Assembly: GCF_030646615.1 (NCBI RefSeq)
Contig: NZ_JAUSLG010000046.1
Location: 1 to 55,530 of the forward strand
Direction: 5' to 3'
Source of the DNA: Phenylobacterium sp.
GTDB lineage: Bacteria; Pseudomonadota; Alphaproteobacteria; Caulobacterales; Caulobacteraceae
DNA length: 55,530 nucleotides
The notes beneath the pieces are model-generated. The model ran no database searches. It was not told the origin of the DNA and saw only the letters and a list, made by a program, of their open reading frames with translations. The translations under genes and the position numbers were made by a program. How positions within the stretch are numbered: position 1 is the stretch's first letter; the number at the start of each line of letters is the position of its first letter. Positions 1 to 8,593 of this stretch are shown here, piece by piece.

Positions 1-842
1 GCAGTGCAGGTCTGCCCCGAGTTGATCATCACGTCCTGCACGCCGTAGCGCACGGCGGCAGCCAGATCGGCATCCTCGGCAATCAACAGCGGCGACTTGC
101 CGCCCAGTTCCAGGCACACGCGCTTCACCGAAGGCGCCGCCGCTTGTGCCACGCGAACCCCGGCGCCGGTGGAGCCGGTGAACGACACCATGTCCACTTC
201 CGGATGGGTCGAGAGCGGCACGCCCACGCCCAGGCCGTCCCCATGGACCATGTTGAACACGCCAGCCGGCACGCCGGCCTCATGCATGATCTCGGCGAAG
301 ATCTGGCCGGTGAAGGGGGCGACCTCAGACGGCTTGAGCACCATGGTGCAGCCGGTGGCCAGGGCCGGGGCGACCTTGCACATGATCTGGTTCAGCGGCC
401 AGTTCCACGGGGTGATGAAGCTGCAGACGCCGATCGGCTCCTTGACGATCATGGTCGCGCCGCGATCTTCCTCGAACTTGAAGTCCTTGAGGATGCCGAT
501 GGCGGTGGCCAGGTGGCCCATGCCGGACGGCACCTGGGCGCGCTGGGCCAGCGACGCCGGGGCGCCCATTTCCTCGGTGACCGCATTGGCCAGGTCGCCG
601 AAGCGCTTCTGGTACTCGGCCAGCACCCGCTGCATGACGTCCAGGCGCTCTTCGCGGGTGGTCTGCGACCAGGTGGCGAACGCCTTGCGGGCGGCCTTCA
701 CGGCCTTGTCCACATCGGCCTCGCCGCCGAGCGCGATCTTGCCGGCGACCTCTTCATTGGCCGGATTGATGACGTCCAGGGTCTTGAGCGCCACCGGCTC
801 GACCCACTGACCGTCGATATAGAATTTGAGATATTCGCGCAT
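1..842 (-). CDS. Aldehyde dehydrogenase family protein (5' part, cut by window edge)
   Basis: NAD(P)-dependent oxidation of an aldehyde to its acid; the substrate cannot be told from the sequence. About 280 N-terminal residues are present, starting MREYLKFYIDGQW. The ALDH signatures appear in order: TPWNWPLNQ in the cofactor-binding region, KPSEVAPF, FTGSTG, the catalytic-glutamate motif LELGGKSP, and GQTC with the catalytic cysteine at about residue 279, only a few bases from the left edge. The C-terminal 40% lies outside the window. The ATG at 842 matches the usual family N-terminus. The leader up to the micro-ORF at 1127 is divergent and holds no other gene. Confidence 0.93.
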   Translation of the reverse strand, partial: MREYLKFYIDGQWVEPVALKTLDVINPANEEVAGKIALGGEADVDKAVKAARKAFATWSQTTREERLDVMQRVLAEYQKRFGDLANAVTEEMGAPASLAQRAQVPSGMGHLATAIGILKDFKFEEDRGATMIVKEPIGVCSFITPWNWPLNQIMCKVAPALATGCTMVLKPSEVAPFTGQIFAEIMHEAGVPAGVFNMVHGDGLGVGVPLSTHPEVDMVSFTGSTGAGVRVAQAAAPSVKRVCLELGGKSPLLIAEDADLAAAVRYGVQDVMINSGQTCT

Positions 843-1080
843 GCCGTCCTCCTGGACCCTAGATTTATCAGGCGCCGGCTCCGCGGCGCGCCGTTTCAAA
901 CAAGCATTTTAGTGATCGACGTTCACCAAGGGAACATCAATCCGGCTGCGCGGGGTCCGCGCCTCGCCTGCAGACCCAAGGTGGCCCGCCTGAGGCCCGC
1001 CCGCAACCATGGCCGACGCCTTTCGCGATCTCATCTGCGTCGCCGCAGCTTGCGAGGGGGCGTGGGCCTCGTTAAAGCCC

Positions 1081-1106
1081 AAGGGTCTTGGTCCTTGCGG
1101 ACCCTT
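1081..1106 (+). other. Two mutually exclusive hairpins ahead of the micro-ORF
   Basis: AAGGGTC (1081-1087) pairs with GACCCTT (1100-1106), while GGTCC (1090-1094) pairs with GGACC (1099-1103) around a TTGC loop. Only one of the two can form at a time. A weak T-rich stretch follows. It lies about 20 bases before the start of a 26-codon ORF, so it could be a leader structure or a weak terminator. No regulator is suggested by the sequence. The rest of 843-1126 holds nothing I recognise. Confidence 0.3.
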
Positions 1107-1126
1107 ATCGTTTCCGGAGCTGTTCG

Positions 1127-1207
1127 ATGGTCGCCATCTTCACCATCCTGGTCTTCCTGGTCGTCATTGGCGCGATCAACTTCTACGAGTTCGGCCGGCT
1201 GGACTGA
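1127..1207 (+). CDS. 26-aa single-pass membrane micro-protein
   Basis: ATG-to-TGA ORF whose first 17 residues (MVAIFTILVFLVVIGAI) are one hydrophobic helix, followed by a short polar tail NFYEFGRLD. A GGAG Shine-Dalgarno sequence lies about 8 bases upstream. Codons are GC-ending like those of the neighbours. It lies 29 bases before the FolM-like gene on the same strand and could be cotranscribed with it. The function is unknown. The ORF overlaps longer open frames that look like shadows. I support it on its start context and clear helix, not on recognised homology. Confidence 0.55.
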   Translation: MVAIFTILVFLVVIGAINFYEFGRLD

Positions 1208-1236
1208 TCGGATGATCCGCGCCGGAGCATCGGGAC

Positions 1237-1971
1237 TTGGTTGAGCCCCCCCGCGGGGCGGCCCTGGTCACCGGGGCGGCGCGCCGCATCGGGCGGGTCC
1301 TGGCGCTGAGCTGCGCCGACGCCGGCTTCGACGTGGCCATCCACTGCCGGGTGATCGACGACGACGCCGAAACCGTCGCCGCCCAGGTGCGCGCCAAGGG
1401 CCGCAAGGCCGCCCTGTTCACCAGCGATCTGCGCAAGGAGTCCGAGACCGCGCCCCTGATCAGCGCCGTCGAGGCCGAGCTTGGCCCGGTGACCCTGCTG
1501 GTCAACTGCGCCTCGGTCTTCGAGGAGGACGCCTTCGCCTCCATGAACCGCCATTCCTGGGACCTGCACATGGAGACCAATCTCCGCGGGCCCCTGGTGC
1601 TGGCCCAGGCCTTCGCCCGGCGGATCACCGGCGCGCGCCGGGGGCTGATCGTCAATATCCTGGACCAGCGGGTGCTGCGCACCCGGCCAGCCTTCTTCTC
1701 CTATTCCCTCAGCAAGGCCGCGCTGTGGGAGGCGACCCGCATGATGGCCCAGGCCCTGGCGCCGCAGATCCGGGTGAACGGGATCGGCCCGGGGCCGGTC
1801 CTGCCCTCCATCCACCAGGACGGCGACGACTTTGCCCAGGAAGCGGCCGCCACCCTGCTCGCGCGGGCTGTCGATCCCGCCGAGATCGCCCAGGCCCTGC
1901 GCTACCTCATTGACGCTCCGTCAGTGACGGGCCAGATGATCGCCATAGATTCCGGTCAGCATCTGGTCTGA
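1237..1971 (+). CDS. SDR oxidoreductase, FolM/pteridine reductase-like
   Basis: Short-chain dehydrogenase of 244 aa. The Rossmann motif is TGAARRIGR (residues about 12-20), NCAS stands in place of NNAG, and the catalytic pair is YSLSK. The TGAARRIG form followed by 'AIHCR' resembles dihydromonapterin/pteridine reductases, and the next gene is folB, so pterin reduction is the likely role (inference). The start is a TTG with GGAG nine bases upstream; no in-frame ATG fits. It is probably cotranscribed with folB, 31 bases downstream. A generic SDR activity cannot be excluded. Confidence 0.85.
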   Translation: MVEPPRGAALVTGAARRIGRVLALSCADAGFDVAIHCRVIDDDAETVAAQVRAKGRKAALFTSDLRKESETAPLISAVEAELGPVTLLVNCASVFEEDAFASMNRHSWDLHMETNLRGPLVLAQAFARRITGARRGLIVNILDQRVLRTRPAFFSYSLSKAALWEATRMMAQALAPQIRVNGIGPGPVLPSIHQDGDDFAQEAAATLLARAVDPAEIAQALRYLIDAPSVTGQMIAIDSGQHLV

Positions 1972-2002
1972 CCATCGCTGCAAAGCCCCGGAGGGCGCGC
2001 CC

Positions 2003-2413
2003 TTGGCCCTGTCGCCCGTCACCGAACCCGACCAGTCCCTGGACGCCGGAGTCACCCGTGTGGTGGCCAGCAAGATCTTCGTCTCCGGCCTCAAGGTGGA
2101 CGCCTTTGTCGGCATCTACGCCCACGAGCGCGGCCGCAGCCAGCCGCTGATCATCGATGTGGAGCTGGACGCCGCCATCGCCGGCGCCGAGCACCTGTCG
2201 GAGACGGTGAATTACGAACTGGTGGCCGAGGCCGCCCGCGCCCTGGTCGCCACCGGCCATATCGGCCTGGTCGAGACCTTCGCCGAACAACTGGCCCGCG
2301 CCTGCCTGGCCGATCCGCGGGTCAGCCGCGCCCGGGTGCGGGTGGACAAGCCCATGGCGCTGGCCCCGCATGCCGCCAGCGCCGGGGTCGAGGTCGTCCT
2401 CGTCCGGTCCTGA
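2003..2413 (+). CDS. folB: Dihydroneopterin aldolase
   Basis: Converts 7,8-dihydroneopterin to 6-hydroxymethyl-7,8-dihydropterin in folate synthesis. It has 136 aa, a little longer than the usual 120 because of an N-terminal extension of about 20 residues. Visible signatures are GIYAHERGRSQPL, the tyrosine in NYELVAE, and the C-terminal lysine in VRVDKPMALAPHA. The start is a TTG with GAGGG about 8 bases upstream. It follows the FolM-like reductase at a 31-base gap and precedes a membrane protein at a 5-base gap, which suggests one operon. Confidence 0.9.
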   Translation: MALSPVTEPDQSLDAGVTRVVASKIFVSGLKVDAFVGIYAHERGRSQPLIIDVELDAAIAGAEHLSETVNYELVAEAARALVATGHIGLVETFAEQLARACLADPRVSRARVRVDKPMALAPHAASAGVEVVLVRS

Positions 2414-2418
2414 ACCCC

Positions 2419-2922
2419 ATGGCCACGGTCCACAGGGCGCGCATCTCCCCGCTCCTGCCGCCGACCGAATGGGCGCTTGAAGATGGCGAGCTGGTGGAGC
2501 GCCGCGGGTCGCGCGTGCGCCGCTTTCGGCTTTCGGAGCTGCGACGCCTGACCATCGCCGACGGCCTGGCGCGGGCGGACTTCCCCCGGGGCCGGGTCCG
2601 TATTCCGGCCCGCAGCTTCGTCTCCGGCCTGAGGCTGGAGCGCCACGACGACACCTTCATGGCGCTGACCGAGGCCCTGGCCGCGCAGGGGGCGGCTGCG
2701 CCGCAGGTCCGCCTGGGCCAGGTCCGTCCTCAGGTGGGCGAAATGGTGGTCTGGACCATCGCCCTCTGCGGGGCCGGCGCGGTGGCGGTGATCGGGGCGG
2801 CCGGCCTGATCGGCGCCTGGGCGCTTGGCCTGGCGCTCGCCGCACGTCTGGTCTTCGTGCTGATCCTGGCCGCGGCGGTCCTGCCCTGGATCACGCGAGG
2901 ACGCCGCATAACGCCGAATTAA
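2419..2922 (+). CDS. Hypothetical membrane protein with N-terminal PH-like region
   Basis: 167 aa. Residues 1-85 are charged and beta-rich (WALEDGELVERRG, RRFRLSELRRLTI), reminiscent of a bacterial PH-like fold. Residues about 108-160 form two hydrophobic helices, giving an inner-membrane protein with a cytoplasmic N-terminal domain. It starts 5 bases after the folB stop without a clear Shine-Dalgarno sequence, so translation may be coupled. I do not recognise the family. Nothing in the sequence links it to folate metabolism. Confidence 0.7.
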   Translation: MATVHRARISPLLPPTEWALEDGELVERRGSRVRRFRLSELRRLTIADGLARADFPRGRVRIPARSFVSGLRLERHDDTFMALTEALAAQGAAAPQVRLGQVRPQVGEMVVWTIALCGAGAVAVIGAAGLIGAWALGLALAARLVFVLILAAAVLPWITRGRRITPN

Positions 2923-2979
2923 GGTGCTCCCGAGCGCCGGGCGCCCCAAGATCGTCGCCAACGCTTCAAGGAGCCCGCG

Positions 2980-3384
2980 ATGAGCGACATCATGACCCCG
3001 GCCCCGGCCGCCCCCAGCGAGGACCGCACCATGCCGGCGGTGGTCTATGGGCTCTATCTGCTTGGTCTGGCCAACGGGCTCACCATCCTGATCGGCCTGA
3101 TCATCGCCTACGCCAACCGCTCGGGCGCCGGGCCGATGATGGCCAGCCACTACACCTTCCAGATCCGCACCTTCTGGCTGTCGATCGGCTGGTTTGTGAT
3201 CGGCTTGGTGATGATGCTGTTCGGTATTCCCCTCTCCATCGTGCTGATCGGCATTCCCGCCGTCATGCTCGGCGTCTTCATCATGGGCGCAGTCGGCGTC
3301 TGGTTCGCCGTGCGCTGCGTGCTCGGCGTCATCTATCTGGCCCGGGGCGAGGCCTATCCGCGCCCCAACAACTGGCTCATCTGA
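2980..3384 (+). CDS. DUF4870-like small membrane protein
   Basis: 134 aa with about three transmembrane helices: residues 22-46, 62-85 and 90-117. The motif SHYTFQIRTFW between helices 1 and 2 and the closing ARGEAYPRPNNW are typical of the DUF4870/Tic20-like family. The function of the family is not known. The ATG has AAGGAG about 8 bases upstream. It is separated from the previous gene by 57 bases and lies on the same strand. Confidence 0.8.
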   Translation: MSDIMTPAPAAPSEDRTMPAVVYGLYLLGLANGLTILIGLIIAYANRSGAGPMMASHYTFQIRTFWLSIGWFVIGLVMMLFGIPLSIVLIGIPAVMLGVFIMGAVGVWFAVRCVLGVIYLARGEAYPRPNNWLI

Positions 3385-3520
3385 GGGCGCCCCACGCCCA
3401 GGGACGCGGCGGCCGTCGCCCTGGCCGCCGCCTTTGGTCCCCTGCGGGTTGCAACGACTTGAGCCCTGCGCCGGCGGCCGGGCAAGCTTGACCTTGACGA
3501 AGCGCGGCCGGGGAAAACGC

Positions 3521-4576
3521 ATGCTGGGTCGGATCATCGGACTTGTCCTGGCGCTCGCCCTCGGGGGCGGCGCCTATGTGATCCTCAATCCCGGCGGCCT
3601 CGACGGACAGGTCCCGGCCTTGGGCCTGGGCGCCTTCGAGAGCGTTCGCCTGGGGCTGGGGATCGCGGCTGGTCTGCTGGGCATGGCCCTGGCCGCCGCA
3701 GCCCTGATGCGCGCGCCGGAACAGCCCCAAGCCCGGGACCGGCTGGCGCCGCTGATCGACCTGCACGGGGGCGAGACCGCCGGGCTCGAGACGTCGGACG
3801 AGCCCCTGCCCTTTGCGACGCCGAGCGCGACGACCGTCCTTCAGGCGCCGGCCCTTGAGGCTGAACCCGCGCCCTTCCCCCTGGCGCTGGACTCAGGCGT
3901 GCAGCCTGCGCCGCCGGTCCACGCCCAGCCCGACCTCGCGCCGGCGCCCGAACCCGAGGTCATCGCCATCCCGGCCAAGCTCGAAATCGTCGCCGAAACC
4001 CCACCGCCTGAGGACTTCGATGCGGCCCGGGACGCCCTGCGGCGGCATGCTCAGGACGAGGCCTGGGGTCCAGCGGCCCTGGCCCTGCAGCGCCTCGGCG
4101 CCCTGGCGGAGGACGATCGCCAACATGCCCTGGCCGCCCAGGACGCCGGTGACTTCGCCCGCGCCCAGGGCAAGACCGACGACGCCATCGAGGCCTATGA
4201 CCTGGCCCTGGCCCATGCCCGGATGACCGCTCAGCAAGACCTGATCGCCGACGCCCTGATCAATGTGGGCGACATGGCCTATGAGGAGCATCGCCTGGAC
4301 GCCGCCGTGGAGAACTACGAGGCCGCCGTCGCCCTGCGTCGTGACCTCGCCCAGGCGGGCGGAACAGCCGAGGCGCGCCGCGGCCTCTCGGTGGCCCTGG
4401 AGCGCCTGGCCGACGCCCGCGAAGACCGCGGCCACCGCAGCCGCGCCCTGGACCTCTATCGGGAAAGCGAGGCCCTGGCCGCCGAACTGGCCCAGGGCGA
4501 CGCCGCCCGCTATGGCGCCGACCTGGCCGCCACCCGCCAGCGCCTGGAGGAGCTGGAAGCGCGCATCCTGGCCTGA
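3521..4576 (+). CDS. Membrane-anchored TPR-repeat protein
   Basis: 351 aa from the ATG at 3521, which has GGGGAAA upstream; a longer reading from 3434 is open but adds atypical sequence. Two hydrophobic helices (residues about 3-20 and 43-63) are followed by an acidic, Ala/Pro-rich linker to about residue 155. The remainder holds tetratricopeptide-like helix pairs with DAIEAYDLALAHA, NVGDMAYEEHRLDAAVENY and ALDLYRESEALA. TPRs usually mediate protein contacts. No partner is evident from the neighbours. Confidence 0.75.
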   Translation: MLGRIIGLVLALALGGGAYVILNPGGLDGQVPALGLGAFESVRLGLGIAAGLLGMALAAAALMRAPEQPQARDRLAPLIDLHGGETAGLETSDEPLPFATPSATTVLQAPALEAEPAPFPLALDSGVQPAPPVHAQPDLAPAPEPEVIAIPAKLEIVAETPPPEDFDAARDALRRHAQDEAWGPAALALQRLGALAEDDRQHALAAQDAGDFARAQGKTDDAIEAYDLALAHARMTAQQDLIADALINVGDMAYEEHRLDAAVENYEAAVALRRDLAQAGGTAEARRGLSVALERLADAREDRGHRSRALDLYRESEALAAELAQGDAARYGADLAATRQRLEELEARILA

Positions 4577-4585
4577 GCTGACCAC

Positions 4586-4620
4586 GAAAAACGCCCCCAT
4601 CGCGCGGGCGAAGGGGGCGT
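4586..4620 (-). terminator. Intrinsic terminator of ilvE (possibly bidirectional)
   Basis: ACGCCCCC (4591-4598) pairs with GGGGGCGT (4613-4620). On the minus strand the stem is followed by TTTTT, so it should end ilvE transcription. It lies between two convergent genes and could also stop the TPR gene, although the plus-side T-tract is weak. Confidence 0.75.
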
Positions 4621-4646
4621 GGGTTTCGGTGTCGACATCTCGATGG

Positions 4647-5534
4647 TCAGGCGGGCTGAAGTTCCCGGCGGACCATCTTGGCGTAGTCATCCATCAGGCT
4701 GAGCGAGATATCGCCCGGGGTGAAGCTGTACTCGCCGATCTGCGAGACCGGGGTCACCTCGGCGGCCGTGCCCACCACGAAGCACTCGGTGAAGCCGGCC
4801 AGCTCCTCGGGCTTGATGTGGCGCTCGACCACCTCGAGGCCCTTGGCCTTGGCCAGCGCGATCACCGACTGCCGGGTGATGCCGTTCAGGAAGCAGTCGG
4901 GGGTGGGCGTATGCAGCACCCCGTCCTTCACGAAGAACACGTTCGAGCCGGTGCTCTCGGCCACATAGCCGCGATAGTCGAGCATCATGGCGTCGGTGAA
5001 TCCGTCCTTCTCCGCCGCGTGCTTGGAGATGGTGCAGATCATGTAGAGGCCGGTGGCCTTGGCATGGACCGGCTCGGTCTCCGGCGAAGGCCGCTTGTAC
5101 TTGGCCCAGCACATGCGAATGCCCTTGGCCTTTTCAGCGGGGCTGAAATAGCTGGGCCACTCCCACACCGCGACGGCCACATGGATCTTGGTTTCCTGGG
5201 CCGAGACCCCGATCATCTCCGAGCCCCGCCAGGCGATGGGGCGGACATAGGCGTCGGTCAGGCCGTTCCTGGCGCAGGTGTCCTTGCAGGCCTGGTCGAT
5301 CTCGGCCACCGTGAACGGGATCTCGAAGTCGAGGATCTCCGCCGACTTGAACAGGCGCTCGGTATGTTCGGTAAGCTTGTAGATCTCTCCGCCATACATC
5401 CGCTCGCCTTCGAACACCGCCGAGGCGTAGTGGAGGCCATGGGTCAATACGTGCACCTTCGCCTCGCGCCAGGCCACGAACTGGCCATCCAGCCAGATCC
5501 ATCCATCGCGATCGTCAAAGGGAACGAGAGACAT
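4647..5534 (-). CDS. ilvE: Branched-chain amino acid aminotransferase
   Basis: PLP fold-type IV transaminase, the last step of Leu/Ile/Val synthesis. It has 295 aa from an ATG at 5534 preceded by AAAGGAGG about 10 bases upstream. The frame stays open 24 codons further out, but that part is not conserved-looking. Signatures are HGLHYASAVFEG near the N-terminus, the PLP-lysine context HAKATGLYM, EAxGxN-like VAESTGSNVFFV, LNGITRQSVIALA and GTAAEVTPV. It is monocistronic, with a terminator directly downstream, and divergent from the response-regulator gene. Confidence 0.95.
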   Translation of the reverse strand: MSLVPFDDRDGWIWLDGQFVAWREAKVHVLTHGLHYASAVFEGERMYGGEIYKLTEHTERLFKSAEILDFEIPFTVAEIDQACKDTCARNGLTDAYVRPIAWRGSEMIGVSAQETKIHVAVAVWEWPSYFSPAEKAKGIRMCWAKYKRPSPETEPVHAKATGLYMICTISKHAAEKDGFTDAMMLDYRGYVAESTGSNVFFVKDGVLHTPTPDCFLNGITRQSVIALAKAKGLEVVERHIKPEELAGFTECFVVGTAAEVTPVSQIGEYSFTPGDISLSLMDDYAKMVRRELQPA

Positions 5535-5677
5535 AGGCGTAGAGCCTCCTTTCAATGCGCCCCCCTTACAACGCTCCAGGCGCCGCTCGTCAAACGAAAT
5601 GGCCACGCCTCGGCATGGCGGCGCGGCTGGGGGCGGCGTATCCTGTTCGCCGCCTTCAACCGGGAGCCCGCCTGCGC

Positions 5678-6385
5678 ATGAGCCTCGCCGAAGCCTCCGG
5701 CCCCGCCCGCCATCTGCTGGTGGTCGATGACGATGATCGCATCCGCGATCTCTTGAAGGCCTTCCTCAGCCGGGAGGGCTATCGCGTGACCACGGCCTCC
5801 GGCGGGGAGGGCGCGCGGCGGCTGCTGGAGAGCCTGGATTTCGACCTGGCGGTGTTCGACGTGATGATGCCCGGCGAAGACGGCATGTCCCTGACCCGCT
5901 GGCTGCGCGGCCGCAGCGGCGCGGCCGGCCGCATCCCGGTCCTGATGCTGACCGCCCGCGGCGAGGCCGAGCACCGGATCGAGGGCCTGCAGATCGGCGC
6001 CGACGACTATCTGGGCAAGCCCTTCGAGCCTCAGGAACTGCTGCTGCGCATCGGCGCCATCCTGCGGCGCACCGCCGAGCGGGCGCCGGGCGGCGGGACC
6101 CTGTCGCTGGGCCTCTGCAGCTTCGACCCCACCCGCGGCGAGCTCAGCCAGGACGGCGCGCCGGTCCGCCTGACCGAGGGCGAGGCCGCCCTGCTCAAGC
6201 GCCTGGCCCAGACCCCGCACGAGCCGGTGGATCGCCTCGAGCTCGCCCGCGACACCGTCGATCCCTCCGGCCGGGCCGTGGACGTGCAGGTCACCCGCCT
6301 GCGCCGCAAGATCGAGACCGACCCCAAGGCCCCTCGCTATCTGCAGACCGTTCGCGGCGTGGGTTACATGCTGGCGCCCGACTGA
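5678..6385 (+). CDS. OmpR-family response regulator
   Basis: 235 aa. The receiver domain (residues about 10-125) has an acidic triplet VVDDDD, the phosphoacceptor Asp61 in FDVMMPGEDG, the threonine in LTARGE and the lysine in GKPFEP. The C-terminal winged helix ends VQVTRLRRKIE and RGVGYML. ATG 5678 has GGGAG about 11 bases upstream and gives the normal family length. Its stop overlaps the histidine-kinase start by one base, so the two form a cotranscribed two-component system. Its target genes cannot be told. Confidence 0.93.
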   Translation: MSLAEASGPARHLLVVDDDDRIRDLLKAFLSREGYRVTTASGGEGARRLLESLDFDLAVFDVMMPGEDGMSLTRWLRGRSGAAGRIPVLMLTARGEAEHRIEGLQIGADDYLGKPFEPQELLLRIGAILRRTAERAPGGGTLSLGLCSFDPTRGELSQDGAPVRLTEGEAALLKRLAQTPHEPVDRLELARDTVDPSGRAVDVQVTRLRRKIETDPKAPRYLQTVRGVGYMLAPD

Positions 6386-7731
6386 TGCGCCTCCGGGTCA
6401 CGCCCCGCTATCTGGGCCGGCTGATCAAGCGCCGGCTGCCGACCAGCCTGTTCGGCCGTTCCCTGTTGATCATCGTCCTGCCGGTGGCCCTGATGCAGGT
6501 GGCGGTCACCTGGATCTTCTTCGACGCCCATTGGGACACCGTCACCAGCCGCCTGTCCGATGGCCTGGCCGGCGAGGTGGCCTGGGCCGTGGAGGGCTAT
6601 CAGGACGACAAGAGCCCCGAGGCCTTCGCCGTCCTGGCCAGGCGGGCCGAGGAGTCGCTGAGCCTCTCCATCGCCCTGCAGGAAGGGCGGGTCCTGCCGC
6701 AGAACCGGCGCTATTCCTTCTTCGCGCCCGTGGACCGCGCTCTCAAGCGGGCCCTGTCGGAGCGGCTGGACGCCCCCTTCTGGTTCGACACCACCCGGTA
6801 CCCCGCCTATGTGGACATCCGGGTGCAGGTGGACGAGGGCGTGCTGCGGGTGCTGGCGCCACGGGACCGCGCCTTCGCCACCCAGGGGCATATCTTCATC
6901 CTCTGGATGACGGTGGCGACCCTGCTGCTGACCGCCGTGGCCATCCTGTTCATCCGCAACCAGACCCGGGCCATCGAACGCCTGGCCGCAGCCGCCGACG
7001 CCTTTGGCCGGGGCGTGGACGACACCGGCTTCAAGCCTCACGGCGCCCGCGAGGTCCGGCAGGCGGCGCATGCCTTCCTGTCCATGAAGTCGCGCATCCA
7101 GCGCCATATCGAACAGCGCACCGCCCTGCTGGCCTCGGTCAGTCACGATCTGCGCACGCCGCTCACCCGCCTGAAGCTGGAGCTGGCCCTGGCGCCGCCC
7201 GGGACGCGCACCGCCGAGATGAAGCGGGACCTGGCCGAGATGGAGCACATGATCGACGAGTACCTGGCCTTCGCCCGCGGCGAGGGTGGCGAGGCGGTGG
7301 AGGATGTGGCGCTGGCCCCCCTGCTGGCCGAGGTCGCCGAGGGCGCGATCCGCGCCGGCGCCCAGGTTCGGGTCGAGGCGCCCGACGATCTGACCGCCCG
7401 GGTGCGGCCCAGCGCCCTGAGGCGGGCGGTCTCCAACCTGGTGATGAACGCCGCCGTCCATGGCGAGACGGTCGAGGTGGTGGCGCGGCGCCTGCCCTCG
7501 GGCGGGGTGGAGATCGCCGTGGACGACGACGGCCCGGGCATTCCCGCAGCCCAGTACGAGGACGCTTTCAAGGCCTTCAACCGGCTGGACGAGGCGCGCA
7601 ATCAGAACATCAAGGGGGTGGGCCTCGGCCTGGCCATCGCCCGCGACGTGGCCCGCGGCCATGGGGGCGAGGTCCTGCTGGACCGTTCGCCCCTGGGGGG
7701 CCTGCGGGCGGCGATCCGGCTGCCGGCCTGA
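6385..7731 (+). CDS. Sensor histidine kinase, EnvZ-like
   Basis: 448 aa inner-membrane kinase partner of the preceding regulator. TM1 is at about residues 21-44. A periplasmic sensor segment of about 120 residues follows, then TM2 at about 169-190 and a HAMP-like linker. The dimerisation domain has His254 in SVSHDLRTPLTRL. The ATPase domain has the N box NLVMNAAVHG, G1 VDDDGPGIP and G2 GVGLGLAIA. The whole resembles EnvZ of alphaproteobacteria. The stimulus is unknown. It converges on proC with a 3-base gap. Confidence 0.92.
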   Translation: MRLRVTPRYLGRLIKRRLPTSLFGRSLLIIVLPVALMQVAVTWIFFDAHWDTVTSRLSDGLAGEVAWAVEGYQDDKSPEAFAVLARRAEESLSLSIALQEGRVLPQNRRYSFFAPVDRALKRALSERLDAPFWFDTTRYPAYVDIRVQVDEGVLRVLAPRDRAFATQGHIFILWMTVATLLLTAVAILFIRNQTRAIERLAAAADAFGRGVDDTGFKPHGAREVRQAAHAFLSMKSRIQRHIEQRTALLASVSHDLRTPLTRLKLELALAPPGTRTAEMKRDLAEMEHMIDEYLAFARGEGGEAVEDVALAPLLAEVAEGAIRAGAQVRVEAPDDLTARVRPSALRRAVSNLVMNAAVHGETVEVVARRLPSGGVEIAVDDDGPGIPAAQYEDAFKAFNRLDEARNQNIKGVGLGLAIARDVARGHGGEVLLDRSPLGGLRAAIRLPA

Positions 7732-7734
7732 GAC

Positions 7735-8529
7735 TCAGGCGCCCAGTTCGCGCGAGCGACGGGCTGCGGCGGCGACGGCGGTCTCCAGGAGAGGGCCAAG
7801 GCCGCCTTCGCCCATCAACACCTCCAGCGCGGCCTGGGTCGTGCCGCCGGGCGAAGTGACCTGCTTGCGCAGCTCGGCAGGCTCCTCGCCGCTGTCGGCC
7901 AGCAGGGCCGCGGCGCCGGCGATGGTCGCCCGGGCCAGGCGCTGGGCGGACTCCGCCGGCAGGCCCGCCGCAGCGCCGGCGGCCTCCAGGGCCTCCACGA
8001 AGGCGTAGAGATAGGCCGGCGCCGAGCCCGACACCGCGGTGGCGGCGTGCATCAGCTCTTCGTCCTCCAGTTCGACCACCGCCCCGACGGCGGCGAACAG
8101 GACCTGCGCCCGCGCCGCGGCCGTTGAATCTGTGGCGTACAGACTGGCCGTGCCCTGGCCGATGGCCGCCGCCGTGGTCGGCATGATCCGGGCGACGGCG
8201 CGTCCGCCAAAGGCCTTGGAGATCTCGGCAGCCGGCACGCCCGCAGCGATGGAGACGATGATGGCGTCGGCCGCCAGGGTCTGGCTCACCTCGCCCGCCG
8301 CCTCGCGCCACAGCTGGGGCTTCACCGCCAGCAGCACCGTTTTGGCCCGGCCCATGGCCGCAGGATCAGGATCGTGGCGCGCGCCATCGGCGATCGCCGT
8401 CTTGGCCTCGTCGCCGGGATAGGGATCGCGGATCATCAGATCAGCGGGCGACAGCAGGCCCGCGCGCCGCCAGCCGGAGATCAGCGCCCCGCCCATACGG
8501 CCGGCGCCCAGCATCAGCAATGGCCCCAT
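7735..8529 (-). CDS. proC: Pyrroline-5-carboxylate reductase
   Basis: Reduces 1-pyrroline-5-carboxylate to proline with NAD(P)H. 264 aa, the normal length. The N-terminal dinucleotide motif is MLGAGRMGGAL, VKPQ appears at about residue 70, and the C-terminal signature region is SGSAPAYLYAFVEA. The ATG at 8529 has GGGGGAGA upstream. The YbjN-family gene lies 64 bases upstream on the same strand, so the two may be cotranscribed. Confidence 0.95.
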   Translation of the reverse strand: MGPLLMLGAGRMGGALISGWRRAGLLSPADLMIRDPYPGDEAKTAIADGARHDPDPAAMGRAKTVLLAVKPQLWREAAGEVSQTLAADAIIVSIAAGVPAAEISKAFGGRAVARIMPTTAAAIGQGTASLYATDSTAAARAQVLFAAVGAVVELEDEELMHAATAVSGSAPAYLYAFVEALEAAGAAAGLPAESAQRLARATIAGAAALLADSGEEPAELRKQVTSPGGTTQAALEVLMGEGGLGPLLETAVAAAARRSRELGA

Positions 8530-8593
8530 CGGATTCTCCCCCAGGCTTGAGACCGGAGGGTTCTAGCGAAGGGGGCGCGTCAGGGCGAGGCCT

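Noticed and set aside
1009..1215. 68-codon plus-strand ORF overlapping the micro-ORF
   Set aside because: It has no Shine-Dalgarno sequence, odd composition in its 3' half, and it overlaps the better-supported 26-codon ORF in another frame.
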